Shown piece by piece: positions 1 to 11,819 of a DNA stretch of 64,000 bases; within the stretch, counting starts at the first letter, position 1; every line of letters starts with the position of its first letter. Source of the stretch: Epiperipatus broadwayi (lineage: Eukaryota; Onychophora; Udeonychophora; Euonychophora; Peripatidae); the NCBI GenBank assembly GCA_028023455.1, contig JAQFVV010013395.1, forward strand, positions 64,001 to 128,000. Direction: 5' to 3'. The position numbers and the translations under genes are program-made. The notes beneath the pieces are model-generated. The model was not told where the DNA came from, did no database searches, and worked only from the letters and a program-made list of their open reading frames with translations.

Positions 1-2040
1 GAGCAATAATTAAAACATTAGATATTTTAGACAAGTCTTCTAATTTATCAAACTCTGTTTGACAAACTGTAGATAATTTTACGTTTTATCTTAATTGTTA
101 TTAAATTATCAGATTTTTTCGGTCTTTTTGAAATATTTCTAAATAAAAATAATCGAATGGCTGGAAATGAATGAGCTGGTGCGACCCGGGGATCTTAAGC
201 ACCATAGTTACGGTACTATTGCACCAAACCATTCTGACTAAAGTAACTAGAATATAAATTAATTGCACTACCTTGCTGTTTGTATTTGTGCATTTGTAAA
301 TAAATATGCGAGGAAAGATATAAAACTAGCTAAATAAAAGAAATAAAATGAAAAATAAAATAATTGATTTTCTTTATGAAAATAGCAAATAATGCAATAA
401 TATAAAGTTCTTTGCCGTAAAATTGCCGAAAGCAGTTAGTTTATTAAGATTTTATTTTTTAGAGCAAGTTATCTCAGGATATCCGTTCATTCTTAATGAA
501 GATGCGATTTAACTTCATTATAACAAATCACTCATATTTTCTTTTTCAATTGTTAATGAACACAGTAAACAAACTAATGAGATATAATAGACCGCAGACG
601 GTAAATTAGTACACATACACATACTGTTGAATTATGACTGCAATCTAGATGTCTCCAAATTTCTTAGGCAAATAATTTTTTTAAAAAAGTAATTTATATA
701 TATCTTTTTTTGTCTTGCATGCTTTATCTGTCTGTCTTTTATTTGTGCTTCATTTTCAATAAATACTTCAAACTTTTAACATTGATATATATATTTAGAG
801 ACAAAAAGTTACTATAATCTAAACCCGATATAAATTTTCATTCTATCTCTCTCTTTATGTGTGAGTACATGTTTTGATAATGATTAATATATATAAAACA
901 AGAGAAGCAAATACAACGCAGTGATTAAATTCTTAAAATATATGACAAAAACATTTCATGAACAAATGTTATTATGAAGATAATTAAATCTCTTAAAAAT
1001 AGATATTAATATACAATGAAAATTTAGAATAACAATATAAAACACATATGAAAAATTGACATTATTGTATTGTATCATTAACTTTTATGTCTATGTGTTT
1101 CAGCATAATGTCATGTACCTAATTCTACTGATTTTTAAACAACATATGTCTTTATCAACAAATGACCAAACGATTACTTATTTTTTATTTATCAACTTTC
1201 AAAAGGAAAATTTATTCACAATTCATAAGAATCATCTACAAAAAAAAGGGACATTTACATATCAATTCAATGGAGACCAGTTAACAAAATCAGAAGTTAC
1301 ACTTGTATATATAGAATAACCAATTAATTATCACCAGAAATTGAAGACATATAACTTACTATTCCAGAAAATTATAGTCTGATCATGTATATCACATATA
1401 TGATGGTGTTAGTCAATTCAAACACATATAAGTTTGCTTAATTTATGAACATGTAGATAATGATTAAAAACATATTTAATCATTTAATTTGTAGACTTTA
1501 TCTTATCAAGTGAAGAGCACTTCCAATGTTTCTGTATGTATTAATTTAACATTTAAATTTCGAGAGATTAGTCATTTTGAATCATATATTGAAAGCCATA
1601 CACTTTACTTATAGATCATAAGGTTAGCCAATCCATGATAGGGATAACATTTATAAAAAATTAATTAAAAGCAGGTTTTCATAGAATATCTAAGACTGAA
1701 AATTATATGAAATATATCATAGATTCTTTACAGTAAACAAATCGGTTACCATTAAGCATTATTAAAGCAGTCTTAATATATTTATTGGGTCACTGATTAA
1801 AGCTGATCAAATGAAAGCCCTTTCCTATTAATCATCAATTAGGTGAATAACTTTATAATAGCATTTTCTAGTTCTTGGATCTCTTCCATATAAAGTTCAT
1901 CTAAAATGTTTTAGGTAAATGGTTCTCTCAAATTTTCTTAGTATCTGTGGATTCTCAATGCTAATGTTGGAATCCCCTCCCTCATGAATGAATTATTGCT
2001 TTTGCCTTGCTTAGAAGATTATTTAATAATGCCATATATT

Positions 2041-2290
2041 GTAACGTTCAGAATCGTATGATTAGCCAACAAGATTCAGAGACCTAGCAAAAGTACTTCA
2101 AACCCAGTATGATCGGGGTATGGTAGTCACGGAACAGTACTAAGCTTTAACCTATTTGCCAGTGCTCCAAAATCTCCACTATCCAACCAACGCTCCTGAT
2201 GCTACTAATGGTTATCATTTTTCTTCGGTCCCGGTGGTCAGGGTAGAAACAAGGACTCTCAATTCAAACCTAGCCTATCGTGCACTAGAC
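2041..2290. repeat. Unassigned GC-richer repeat island, possible SINE remnant
   Basis: This roughly 250-bp island stands out from the surrounding A/T sequence. Read on the minus strand it contains GGTTTGAATTG and GGGTTTGAAGT, which resemble the tRNA B box. That suggests a decayed tRNA-derived SINE. I cannot find an A-tail or target duplication, so the assignment is tentative. Confidence 0.25.
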
Positions 2291-3189
2291 TTTATTAATT
2301 TAATCTCAGATATTCACTAAATACTATGATATAGCTTAAACTATTATTATTAATATTTCATAGGTTTTGAATACATACATATGATTTAATCAAGTGTGGA
2401 TGTAGATGAGTGGATATGATGAACCAGGGAATGACATGACAACTGTATAGATATATATACAATTTATTAATACAATTAGAGAATATAATTAATAACCATC
2501 ATGTTTGGATCTAATCATGATCCATGTATGGGATTACATTTTTTTTAAACCAAAAATAAATAACAATTACATTTGATGACCAATAGTGATAATAGTACAT
2601 AATTTCAATATCCCCAGAATAAATATATGGTTTTACAAAGAGGTCACTTGTCAATAATGACAATTAAGGTTGTGAAATATATATAATAATAATTACAATA
2701 ATGAACCTCAGTATTAGATGTGTGTGTGTACATTACAATGAAATCATACTGGATTCCATGACAATAACAATTGTGATTCGATACAAAAAAAAAAAAAAAA
2801 TTAACTAAAAAATGATAGTTACACGCACAGTAAATAATCAGTATTATACTGTGTGCCAGCATAAAACGAAATTTTATATTGAGAGTGATAATATTTTATC
2901 AATAAATATGCCACTATAAAATTAATATGCCAATTTTTGGAGAGCAAACACAATACCTGGTTATATTAAGTTAGAGGCCAAATGAATATATACAATAAAT
3001 TTATGCGTGTGTTTACATACATAGGAGAAGTAGAGTATATATGTATTTGTCATTACAATATTTTATTGTTAGTCTTCTCAGCAGGAGTTATGGACAAAAG
3101 CATAATGTTATTACCCTTTATTATTAATAATTATATGAAAAATATGGCTTATCTATTTCCCACAGAATTAACAACAGGTATGATTAAGA

Positions 3190-3480
3190 AATCTAATTAC
3201 AGCGTTCAGTAGCGTCGGGGTTTGAATCCTGTGCTGGCTATATTATTAGCATTGGAAAACGTGGGCCAATCTTCTTTGTCGAGCAGTAATGTATATTCCT
3301 ATAGTAACACATCCGCATTCAGCTTGGCTTGTGTAGGAAATAATAGAGCGTGGGTTTTGAATCACTATCTTTATAGAGTATACCCATTCATCGGCTCAAA
3401 GAAAGGCATGTCTATCTCGTATCGCCAAGATCGGTAAAATATCCGCGTGGCAGACCGCATAGCAATACTCGACATATTTT
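3190..3480 (+). repeat. Unassigned GC-richer repeat island with a B-box-like motif
   Basis: The block starts with GGGGTTTGAATCCTGTGCT, close to the Pol III B box (GGTTCGANTCC), followed by about 250 bp of higher GC than its flanks. It is probably an old SINE body. The short open frames here (2982-3212, 3222-3437) look like chance. Confidence 0.3.
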
Positions 3481-4634
3481 TATTATTAAAAGCCATATAG
3501 GCACAGATCAATGTATTAAGCTACTGATATATTTGCCCATTAAAAGCATTAATTTATATCTGCATAGATGTTTTTCCCAAACCTATCTTTAATGAGTAAT
3601 AATGGAGAAATCCGACAACCATATCTTATAGGCTATAAAATGCCCAAGTATTTCAAATATGAATCTAAACTATAAAATGCTAAGGAGGCAAAAAAAAATA
3701 CTACTGCTGAGATATTTCTTTCCCCAAATGCATGCCTCACTAAATATACATATAGAGTGAGATGAACTCATATCTTTGCAATAAGTAATATTGCCTATTT
3801 TAAATTTTAAAAGAAGAACTAGCATTATTATCATTATTATTTTTACATTTAGATAAACGCATACACACTTATATATATATACCATTCTACCTTCTTTAAT
3901 TGTCACAAAGAATCTTAATTTAAATTTGAACACATTTATATTTTTAATTTCTTTACCAAGATACTGTGATTATGCATATACGGGAAGAGGGCGGATTTTT
4001 TTATATATTTGATTTCTTTTCTATCTCTTTTTTTTATTATTAAATAAATGACATTTTTCACTAAGTCAGAATTAGACGGATTTAAGAAATTTAACTTTGA
4101 CTGATTCTTATTTTATCATTCAAAATGAATCGTTACCCCTTTCCCACTTTAGATTCGGGATAAAACAAACAAATTTATATATAAATTAGTTTCATAGTGT
4201 AATATCATTTATATCCATATTTAACTAAATTGGCACAAAGAAATTAATCAATCAAATATATATTATACTTAAAAGAACATACCGGCATATCTCAAAATAA
4301 AACATAGAAAAGCTGCAATTTTAAACTCTCTAATAATCTTTTTGTTCTACTTAGAATTATACATTACACTTTTTTCAGTTGTTTGAACCATTAATAAGTA
4401 ATGGTTAAAATTTAAATTGACTTGTTAAAACAATAATAAAAATAAACTAAACACTCATATATGTATAACCGTCCTATTGAAACACATTTTCCTAAGATAG
4501 TTTTTTTCAAATTTTATGAATTTAATGAAATTAAATGTTTGCATTTTCTTTTTTTATAGAAGGTATTTTTAAGATATAAATATTTTTTTCTTTTTTTTTT
4601 AAAGATAGAAAGTTTATACTTGCGATCGATTAGG

Positions 4635-4871
4635 GTGTCACTTTGCTTGATGCAGATTTTTTTACCGATTCATTCATTGACAGGGTCAGCCTTGGGCTTC
4701 ACTGGACTCAGAATAGACTGGCTTGAGGTTGCTTCTCTATTTTTCTCCGATGGATCATTGTGTCACTTTGATTGAGGCAGATATTTTTTTCAGGTTCATT
4801 CATTATTAGGATCGATCTTTGGCTCTGTCGAACTCAGGATAGGCTGGCTTCAGGTTGCTTCTCTTTTTCTT
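4635..4871. repeat. Imperfect tandem duplication, period about 125 bp
   Basis: Two diverged copies (4635-4745 and 4760-4871) each begin GTGTCACTTTG and end GGTTGCTTCTC. They share a central TTCATTCATT and an ACTCAG-GATAG-CTGGCTT block. No protein or RNA family is recognised. Confidence 0.7.
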
Positions 4872-4984
4872 TCATAGCAGCAGCATGGGATTTGTCTCTC
4901 CTTCCCTTCTGTAGATGCATTTTTCTGGAGACTTTCCAGAGAAAGGAAAAGTAGTTTGTACTACTCAAAAGTCATATCGTGGAT

Positions 4985-5160
4985 CTTTTCTCTAACTGCT
5001 TGACTTTTAATTAATTAACTGCTTGACTTTGAATTAATTAACTGCTTCTAACTGCTTGACTTTGCATTAATTCTCCAACTGCTTAACTTTGAAGTTAATA
5101 ATTTGAATCAATTACTCTCCCTGCTTGACTTTGAAGAATTTGAATTGAATTGAATTCCCT
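4985..5160. repeat. Irregular tandem repeat of an AACTGCTTGACTTT motif
   Basis: The motif AACTGCTTGACTTTnAATTAATT and its shortened variants recur four to five times. The tract ends in the short GAATT repeats around 5135-5155. It looks like an eroded minisatellite. Confidence 0.65.
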
Positions 5161-6740
5161 GGTTCTTTTTCTTTGCTCTATATATAATATTTTTTTCTAA
5201 GCAAGGCTTTGTTTTCTATATATATATATTTTTAACACCTATAATATATTTTCCTTGGTTAGAAACGAAAACAGACCGCATGATTGATTTTTCCTTTTTT
5301 TAATTACATCAGTTTAAAGATTTTTAGGATTTACATCAGTTTGAAGATAAGACAACAATTCAACACTCCCATGCAACGAGCTGCGTTGATCTTTTACCAA
5401 AAATAGGTGACACAATCAAGATAAGATTACACAAAGTTATAAAATCTTACTTGCCTTTTAATTGCCTCAAGGATGAGAAAAAAATGAATTCACACTTACA
5501 TGCAACTATATTTTTCAGAATATTTATGAAAAAAAAGCAGAGTCATCAAAATGTTATTCGCAAGGAACAAACTGCCTTTAGGATAAAGATATACGACAAT
5601 GGAAATATATTTTTCTTTCCAAAAATATATACATAAAAAAATGCACTTCAATAGAACAATTTACACATACATAAGTCCACTCATTCGTAAAGTCATACAC
5701 CTGCACCTGCATATATCCCCTTTAGCAAACAAGCAAAAATAAAAAAATGAAAAATTAAATATGAGTTTTAAAATATATATATGTATACTAATTTTACCAA
5801 CTAACATGAAGCTCTGTGTGTTCATACACACTGAATGCTTCAATATCTAATTTACAATTTATAATATCTTGACCTATTAAATAAGATTCAGAACAAAAGT
5901 TAAACTGTGCTCTCAACAGAGAAAAACTGTTGCAAAACCTATAAGAATTTTAATTACTTTTAGAATTCTATAACACTTAAGCATTTAAATAAATTAGTAA
6001 ACATATCTGCTATTACATTTTTTCATTCATTGTGATTCTTTCATTATTCAAATAAAATCCATTACCCTTTTTCCTACATTTGATTTTCTTTACATATCCA
6101 GTTTTAAATTACATGCTTAGTGTAACAACTAATATAATCAATTTATTCATAGAGTATCACATTCTCATTCATTTAAACTTTCAGACAACACTCTCTAAAT
6201 ATTTACTTAAAAATAAATTGAAGTTTAAAAATTCAATTCACCTCAAGCCACATTAACATTTTTAAAGCCTCATTCAGAAGTTCCCATTGCCTCTTTCTAT
6301 TATTCATTATGGTGCTTGTCACCGAAAGTGTACTCAGATTTAGGATACAATGGTATGAAACAACCCATTTTGTTACACATATGTACTTAGTACACAAAAG
6401 AATTAGATATAAAAGTGAAAGAAAGACTAATATGATTCATTTATTTATATTGATTTATTTTTTAGTATAGACAATATTTGTTTCAATTCTAAACCCTTCA
6501 TGCCTTTCAAGAGCCATTCTCTTTGCTATAATCCAGAACTATCTAATACGAACTAAATAATTATATCCTGTGATCCTATTATATTTATACTCTATTAAAG
6601 TCTCTATTAATGAAGGATTTGAATTTAAATCATATAATGGTTTTTTGGTACATTATAAGTTAAGTATTATTAATTTTATCTTCTTCTTTTCACTTTCTTT
6701 ACATCTTTCTTTATATATTCATCTATAGTAAACGTTTCTA

Positions 6741-7009
6741 TATACTCTCCTCATATACACTTCAATGCAATTTTTATGTAATTCGTCTTTTTTGATAACG
6801 AAATTAGAGGTAAATATAAAAATAGAATGGGATAAAATAATAATGTAAAAAAAAATATGTATATAGATATGTATATAAAATAATGGTTATATGATTATGC
6901 ATTTAAATGTTTGTAATTCAGATGAAGACTGCAGGACAGTCATAACTGTAATGAAAATAAAGAAGAAATTACATAAACATTGCATTGAAGTGTATATTAG
7001 GAGAATATA
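6741..7009. repeat. Foldback repeat with hammerhead-like motif (copy 1)
   Basis: Arms 6741-6783 and 6967-7009 are inverted copies of each other (ACACTTCAATGCAA against TTGCATTGAAGTGT, with matching flanks). Just inside the right arm, 6919-6951 reads CAGATGAAGACTGCAGGACA followed by GTCATAACTGTAA. The same module occurs at 9879-9975 and 61513-61548, so this is a dispersed family. The GAAA part of the core is altered here. Confidence 0.6.
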
Positions 7010-7422
7010 TAAAAAAGTTTAATATATATGAATATAAGTTTAATAGTTAAAACAAAATCCTCTCTACACTTTGATCAAGAATAAATTAAAATATATTTAT
7101 AAATGGCATATTTTCCTCCAATTATTATTTATATACCATCTAATAGTCCCACTAATACAATATAATATTTATACAGATTGAATCTGCATAAATATATAGA
7201 GGTGTAATGGAATATGTTATATATTTTAATATTTGATATTTTAAGAGAAATTGGACGATTTTTTTAAAATCCGAGTATGTATGATTGTTTGTTAAAATCA
7301 AATTTATATAGTTATTGTTTTGATTAAAGCAAAAAAAAAAAAAACACTTTGAAGTTATATTTGCTAACAACTATCCTTTAATTTTTTGAATTATTTGTAA
7401 TAAACCATTTTCTGTTTTTCAG

Positions 7423-7535
7423 GACCAGGATTAGTATTTGTTGTTTATCCAGAAGCCATTGCAACACTGCCTGGATCCAGTTTCTGGGCCATTTTATTTT
7501 TTTTCATGTTACTCATGTTGGGTTTAGATAGTGCG
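7423..7535 (+). CDS. SLC6 catecholamine-type transporter, exon for EL4-TM8 (first visible exon)
   Basis: This exon encodes the end of extracellular loop 4 and most of transmembrane segment 8 of a sodium/chloride-dependent neurotransmitter transporter. That plasma-membrane protein takes released amine transmitter back up, driven by the Na+ gradient. The loop motif [18 protein letters not shown] is followed by a hydrophobic helix ending MLGLDSA. The Asp-Ser pair of LGLDS corresponds to the Na2-site residues of dopamine transporters (Asp421/Ser422 in human). The splice acceptor is TTTTTCAG (AG 7421-7422) and the donor is GTAAGT from 7536. The exon begins with the last two bases of a Gly codon and ends on a codon boundary, so it joins in frame to 31878. 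Wording such as [12 protein letters not shown] fits dopamine/noradrenaline transporters better than serotonin, GABA or glycine types. The exact orthologue is an inference. Confidence 0.93.
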
Positions 7536-7660
7536 GTAAGTTGCTGCAAAAATATTTGCTTAAATCTAGAAAAAAAAAATAGTTATGTATTAATAAACAG
7601 CTTTCTTTTAAGAAAAGGTTTTTAAAATAGTTTTAAAAACTGTTTTTTTTCACTACATGT

Positions 7661-7882
7661 TATTATTATTATTAGTAGTAGTAATAGAAGTAATAGTAGT
7701 AGTAGTAGTAGTAAAGTAGTAGTAGTAGTAGTAGCAGCAGTAGCAGTAGTAATATAGTAATAGTAGCAGTAGTAGCATGGTGATGATGGTAGTAGTAGTC
7801 ATATTTGTAATAAGTTTTAATGTATGTAATAAATAAATTATTATTATTATTATTATTATTATGATGATGATGATGATGATGG
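7661..7882. repeat. Compound trinucleotide microsatellite (TTA/TAG/CAG/ATG)
   Basis: The tract runs TTA, then TAG/AGT with CAG interruptions, then TTA and finally ATG units. The changes of unit by single-base steps suggest one array that diversified. It starts 125 bp after the exon donor. Confidence 0.9.
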
Positions 7883-9734
7883 AAATTTATATTGCATTAT
7901 AACATGATTCATTAAGATAAAGTGTAAAAAATATTCATTTTTGCAAATGCTTATTTATTAATACAAGATATTCTCACTCTTTACTTTCAATTGAAATCAG
8001 AAAAGTCATTAATTAATATAATTGCACCAAATTTTCAAAAATTATTTAATTTAATTAGGATCTTAGCTTAGTAAAACAGATACTTTTTTTTCTATATACA
8101 AATATAATTTTAAAACAGAGATACTTATTTTATTATATGTGAATTTTTCTTAAATAATATTTTTATATTCAAATAAACATATATCAACAAAATAAAAACC
8201 AGAAAGACAAAACTTATTAAGAAAAATGATATAACAATTGATATTCCTAACTTTCAAAAACATTCCAATGAATTTAAATTAAAACCTGCAAATAATTTTA
8301 GAATATTATTAGACTTTGAAGATAGTTCAGACTTAACTGAAATCAATAAGAAAATAATTGACACTCTTTTATGAATTGAAGAAAAATAGGTGGTATAAAA
8401 AGCAGCAATTTACCTGTATAATTTCTAATGAGATAAAATAATGTATAAAGAAAAGAAAGAATAGGTAATTAAATATTTAGAGTTTAGCAAAATGATATGA
8501 AAGGAATTAATAATAATATAAGAAAATATAATTGTGAATTGGTAAGGAAAGTTATAGAAAAGAATGAAACTTTCAAAAGTGGAAACTTCTCAATATTCAT
8601 GGAAAGTTACTTTGGCAATAAGAAGATATGCTGAAACTATTATTAAAAAGAGAGATGACATCATGAAATGTGTGGAAGAGTTCTATTAAGAATTATGTAA
8701 TAATAAATAACAAATCAATAGAATATCTCTTGCAGATGTTATATCTTCTGTAATACCTAATATTTTAAATGAAAAAATGAGATATGCAATTAAATCTAGG
8801 AAGAAGTAAAACTCCAAGAAATGATAGAAGTATTATTGATATCTTTAAAAAATGAGGTGAAGAAATAAAGAAATTGTTGTCAAAATTATATATGAAAAGT
8901 GTAAATAATAAAGATGTACCAGATGATTGGAAGAATGCATTGATATTTAAGAAAGATGAAGACATCAGAAATAAGAGATTTATCAATCTTCTATCAGTTC
9001 TTTATAATGAACTTTGGATTCTAATCAATCAAAAAGACTAACAAAATTTAAAATGGTTTTAGCACAGTGAATCACTTCTAAGTACTGAAAAAAGTTGTAG
9101 AAAAGTCCAATGAATATGAATTCATCATTTTGTTTTGGATTTGTAAATTACAAAAGGGCATTTAATTCAACAAACATTTCTACAATGATTAAAGCATTGC
9201 ATCAAGATATAGAACTATGATAGAGTTATATTCTAAAGACTATTTAACAAAATATAACACAGATCACATGGTGATAGTAAGAATATTAATATTAAAAAGA
9301 TTGTATACCAGGATAATCCCATATTTTCAAAACTTTTTATAGCAATTGTGGATTAAACTGAGAAGTTAAAGTAAATGAAGATTATTTAAGTTATTTTGAT
9401 TTTGAAGATGATATGATTGTTTTTAAATAATGTTTTAGAGCTTCAGAAAATGTTACAAGAGTTACCAAATAAAAAAAAAATAGGATTAAAGATAAATGCT
9501 AAAAGACTAAAGTATTGTTCAATGGATTTTCTCAAAAGAAGAAAATAAAGATTGGTAAATTAAAAGAACTGGTTTCTACTTCAGATTGAAATGTAATGGG
9601 TGAAATTTATCATAAAAATAAACTTGATAGAAATAATTTAATACTAAAAGAAAATATGCCTAAATATTTCAAAAGGAAGATTTCTCTTATTCTTTTCTTT
9701 TACTTTCTTTGCATATCTTCATATACATATATTG

Positions 9735-9980
9735 CTTATAATACTTCTTTCATATACACTACAATGCAAACAATTTTTTAAAAAAAAAACTTTTTTATTT
9801 TTCTTACAGTTTCAACTGTCTAGCAGTTTTCATCAGAGTTTTATCAAACCTCCTCTGCTTTAGGAAGTTTGATAAAGCTCTGATAAAGACTGCTGGACAG
9901 TCAAAACTGTAAGGAAAATAAAAAAAGTTTTTTAAGAAAATTTGTTTGCATTGAAGTGTATATGAAAGAAGTATTATAAA
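9735..9980. repeat. Long foldback repeat (119-bp arms) with hammerhead-like motifs
   Basis: Arms 9735-9853 and 9862-9980 are inverted copies with an 8-bp loop. Each arm carries a motif of the form CTCTGATGA-hairpin-GAAACTGTAAG: on the minus strand at 9803-9838 and on the plus strand at 9879-9913. The minus-strand copy keeps both CUGAUGA and GAAA. The plus copy has CUGAUAA and AAAA. The outer arm block TTGCATTGAAGTGTATATGA also occurs at 6981-6996. The element sits inside the LINE remnant. Confidence 0.8.
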
Positions 9981-10217
9981 CAAAAGGAAGATTATATATA
10001 CATATATATGTTTTATCAATTTTTATTTATGGATGTGAGATTTAAACACTTAACAGAAGTGCACTACATAAACTTACCACTAATTAATGAAATATGGAGA
10101 AATGTATATTAGAAGTAGCGAGACATGGATGAGTGAACAAACAGATGTTACTGACATCATTGAAACAATTAAGAGACTAAAATGGAGCTGATCTGTATAT
10201 ATTACTAGAAAAGATGA

Positions 10218-10230
10218 TAACATATGAATT
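10218..10230. repeat. Target-site duplication of the PLE insertion (left)
   Basis: TAACATATGAATT here is repeated exactly at 11820-11832. The two copies bracket the Penelope-like element and mark its target site within the LINE. Confidence 0.85.
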
Positions 10231-10263
10231 AAAAAATAAATAATAATACTTCTGTATAAATAT

Positions 10264-10842
10264 AAAATAAAATAACAATTCGTGTCAATTGTTAATACAG
10301 AGTTTCTTTAATATAAATAAAATAATAACAAATAATATTTCCAAGTGCTTTCAACTCTTACGAGTCCTTATCAAGGCAGTGTAAAAAAAATTCTATTTTC
10401 TCCTAGGTGATGAATTTAACATTTCATTGTATTGGCCAGGAACAACTAATTGGAAAGCTGGTTAATTTTGAATTCATAACACAAGATGAATTTTGTATAA
10501 GATATGATTCTTTAATCTTGTGTTTTTTATCATGTGTTTTATGCATTAATATTGTAAAATCCTTTGGACTACATATATGGCCTGTATTATTTTGGTGAAC
10601 ATAAAAAGCTGAATAAACTGTATCATCTTCTCTTGCTCTATTATACGTATATTTATGTTGTTGAAGGCGATATTTAATATTTGTTTTGGTTTCTCCAACA
10701 TATATTGCACTATAATTTATTTGTGGGCATCTAATAGAGTATACAACACTGCTTTTATCCTCCTTATTTATTATTTCCTTAAAATTATTTATTAATCTAT
10801 TAAGGTTCAGTGGAGTTCTCCATGTTAATTGAAAATCTTGAC
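10264..10842 (-). repeat. Left inverted arm of the PLE
   Basis: This is the reverse complement of 11240-11819 with scattered substitutions. It therefore carries an inverted copy of the GIY-YIG coding region (the + strand frame at 10407-10598 is the antisense of that gene and is not a gene). Near 10352-10385 it contains TTACGAGTCC in a context resembling the hammerhead core CUGACGAGUCC, but the core is incomplete. Confidence 0.85.
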
Positions 10843-11091
10843 AATAGAAAGAGAAGACAATTCTAGTATTAAATACTTAGATTTGCAAATATCAAGGTAG
10901 ATGATAAATTAGTATATAAAATGGTTGTAAAACATATAGATAATAAAGGTTACATTTATCCAACATCTAATGTTTGTTTAGTACACAAATTAGCTGGTTT
11001 TAGAGCTTTTTTAACATGTAATCAATGACTCTGTTCAAATGAAATCTTTATGAAAGATAATATAAAATGTTATATGCAAGATTTAATATAA

Positions 11092-11538
11092 GTGGGTTAT
11101 AATAAACAAATGCTATTATCTGTTGTATTGAAGCATTATAATCAATGTCATAATAGTGACCATATAAATATGAATAATAAACCATGGATGTCATTAGCTT
11201 TTATTCCCAATATTAATAAAAATATAATAAAAGTTTTAAGTCAAGATTTTCGATTAGCATGGAGAACTCCACCTAACCTTAATAGATTAATAAATAATTC
11301 TAAGGAAATAATAAATAAGGAGGATAAAAGTAGTGTTGTATACTCTATTAAATGCCCACAAATAAATTGTAGTGCAATATATGTTGAAGAAACCAGAACA
11401 AATATTAAATATCGCCTTCAACAACATAAATATATGTATAATAGAGCAAGAGAAAATTATACGGTTTATTCAGCTTTTTATATGTTCACCAAAATAGATC
11501 AGGCCATATATGTAGTCCAAAGGATCTTACAATATTAA
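11092..11538 (+). pseudogene. PLE C-terminal domain with degenerate GIY-YIG endonuclease
   Basis: A 148-residue open stretch of a Penelope-like polyprotein. The first part (IPNINKNIIKVLSQDFRLAW) matches the linker between reverse transcriptase and endonuclease. It is followed by KSSVVYSIKCPQINCSAIYV, the position of the GIY...YIG motifs with Gly replaced (VVY, YVE). Then comes RLQQHK, where the catalytic Arg and His of the family lie. The frame is open upstream as well: 10870-11090 holds IKYLDLQISRVDDKLVYKMV, with stops at about 11027 and 11090. The end of the domain continues after 11550 in another frame. The damaged GIY-YIG residues and stops indicate a dead copy. Confidence 0.7.
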
Positions 11539-11819
11539 TGCATGAAACACATGATAAAAAATGCAAGATTAAAGAATTATATCTTATACAAAATTCATCT
11601 TGTGCTATGAATTCAAAATTAACCAGCTTTCCAATTAGTTGTTCCTGGCCAATACAATGAAATGTTAAATTCATCACCTAGGAGAAAATAGATTTTTTTT
11701 TACACTGCCTTGATAAGGACTCTTAAGTGTTTAAAGCACTTGGATATATTATTTGTTATTATTTTATTTATATTAAAGAAACTCTGTATTAACAATTGAC
11801 ACCAATTGTTATTTTATTT
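11240..11819 (+). repeat. Right inverted arm of the PLE
   Basis: This arm runs in the coding orientation of the endonuclease and ends with the 3' non-coding region of the element (CACTGCCTTGATAAGGACTC, then GACACCAATTGTTATTTTATTT). It pairs with 10264-10842. Confidence 0.85.

Larger units (their letters stand above)
1..7422 (+). other. Intron sequence upstream of the first visible transporter exon
   Basis: This A+T-rich stretch ends in a polypyrimidine tract and AG at 7421-7422 that open the first visible exon. I found no transporter exon in it (nothing resembling transmembrane segments 1-7) and no long open frame. It holds the tandem and foldback repeats listed separately, plus low-complexity A/T sequence. 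A short GC-richer patch at about 160-250 looks like an old repeat fragment but could not be assigned. Confidence 0.7.
10231..11819 (+). mobile_element. Penelope-like element, 3' portion with inverted terminal arms
   Basis: A 1,589-bp insertion with a 13-bp target duplication. It has a unique centre (10843-11239) and two long inverted arms of about 580 bp (10264-10842 and 11240-11819). The centre and right arm encode the C-terminal part of a Penelope reverse transcriptase followed by its GIY-YIG-type endonuclease. Inverted or partly inverted LTR-like copies are a known habit of Penelope-like elements. The N-terminal part of the reverse transcriptase is missing, so this copy is 5'-truncated and inactive. 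A + strand PLE reverse-transcriptase fragment occurs separately at 24290-24800. Confidence 0.8.

Noticed and set aside
1056-1319. 87-codon + strand frame in the upstream intron
   Set aside because: Low-complexity composition, no resemblance to transporter exons or other families.
7661-7882. CRISPR-like or structured array
   Set aside because: It is a trinucleotide microsatellite in an animal intron, with no spacers or repeat units of suitable length.
10407-10598. 63-codon frame repeated almost exactly at 11677-11486 on the minus strand, as if a duplicated small gene
   Set aside because: Both are the antisense of the PLE endonuclease end, and the similarity comes from the inverted arms.
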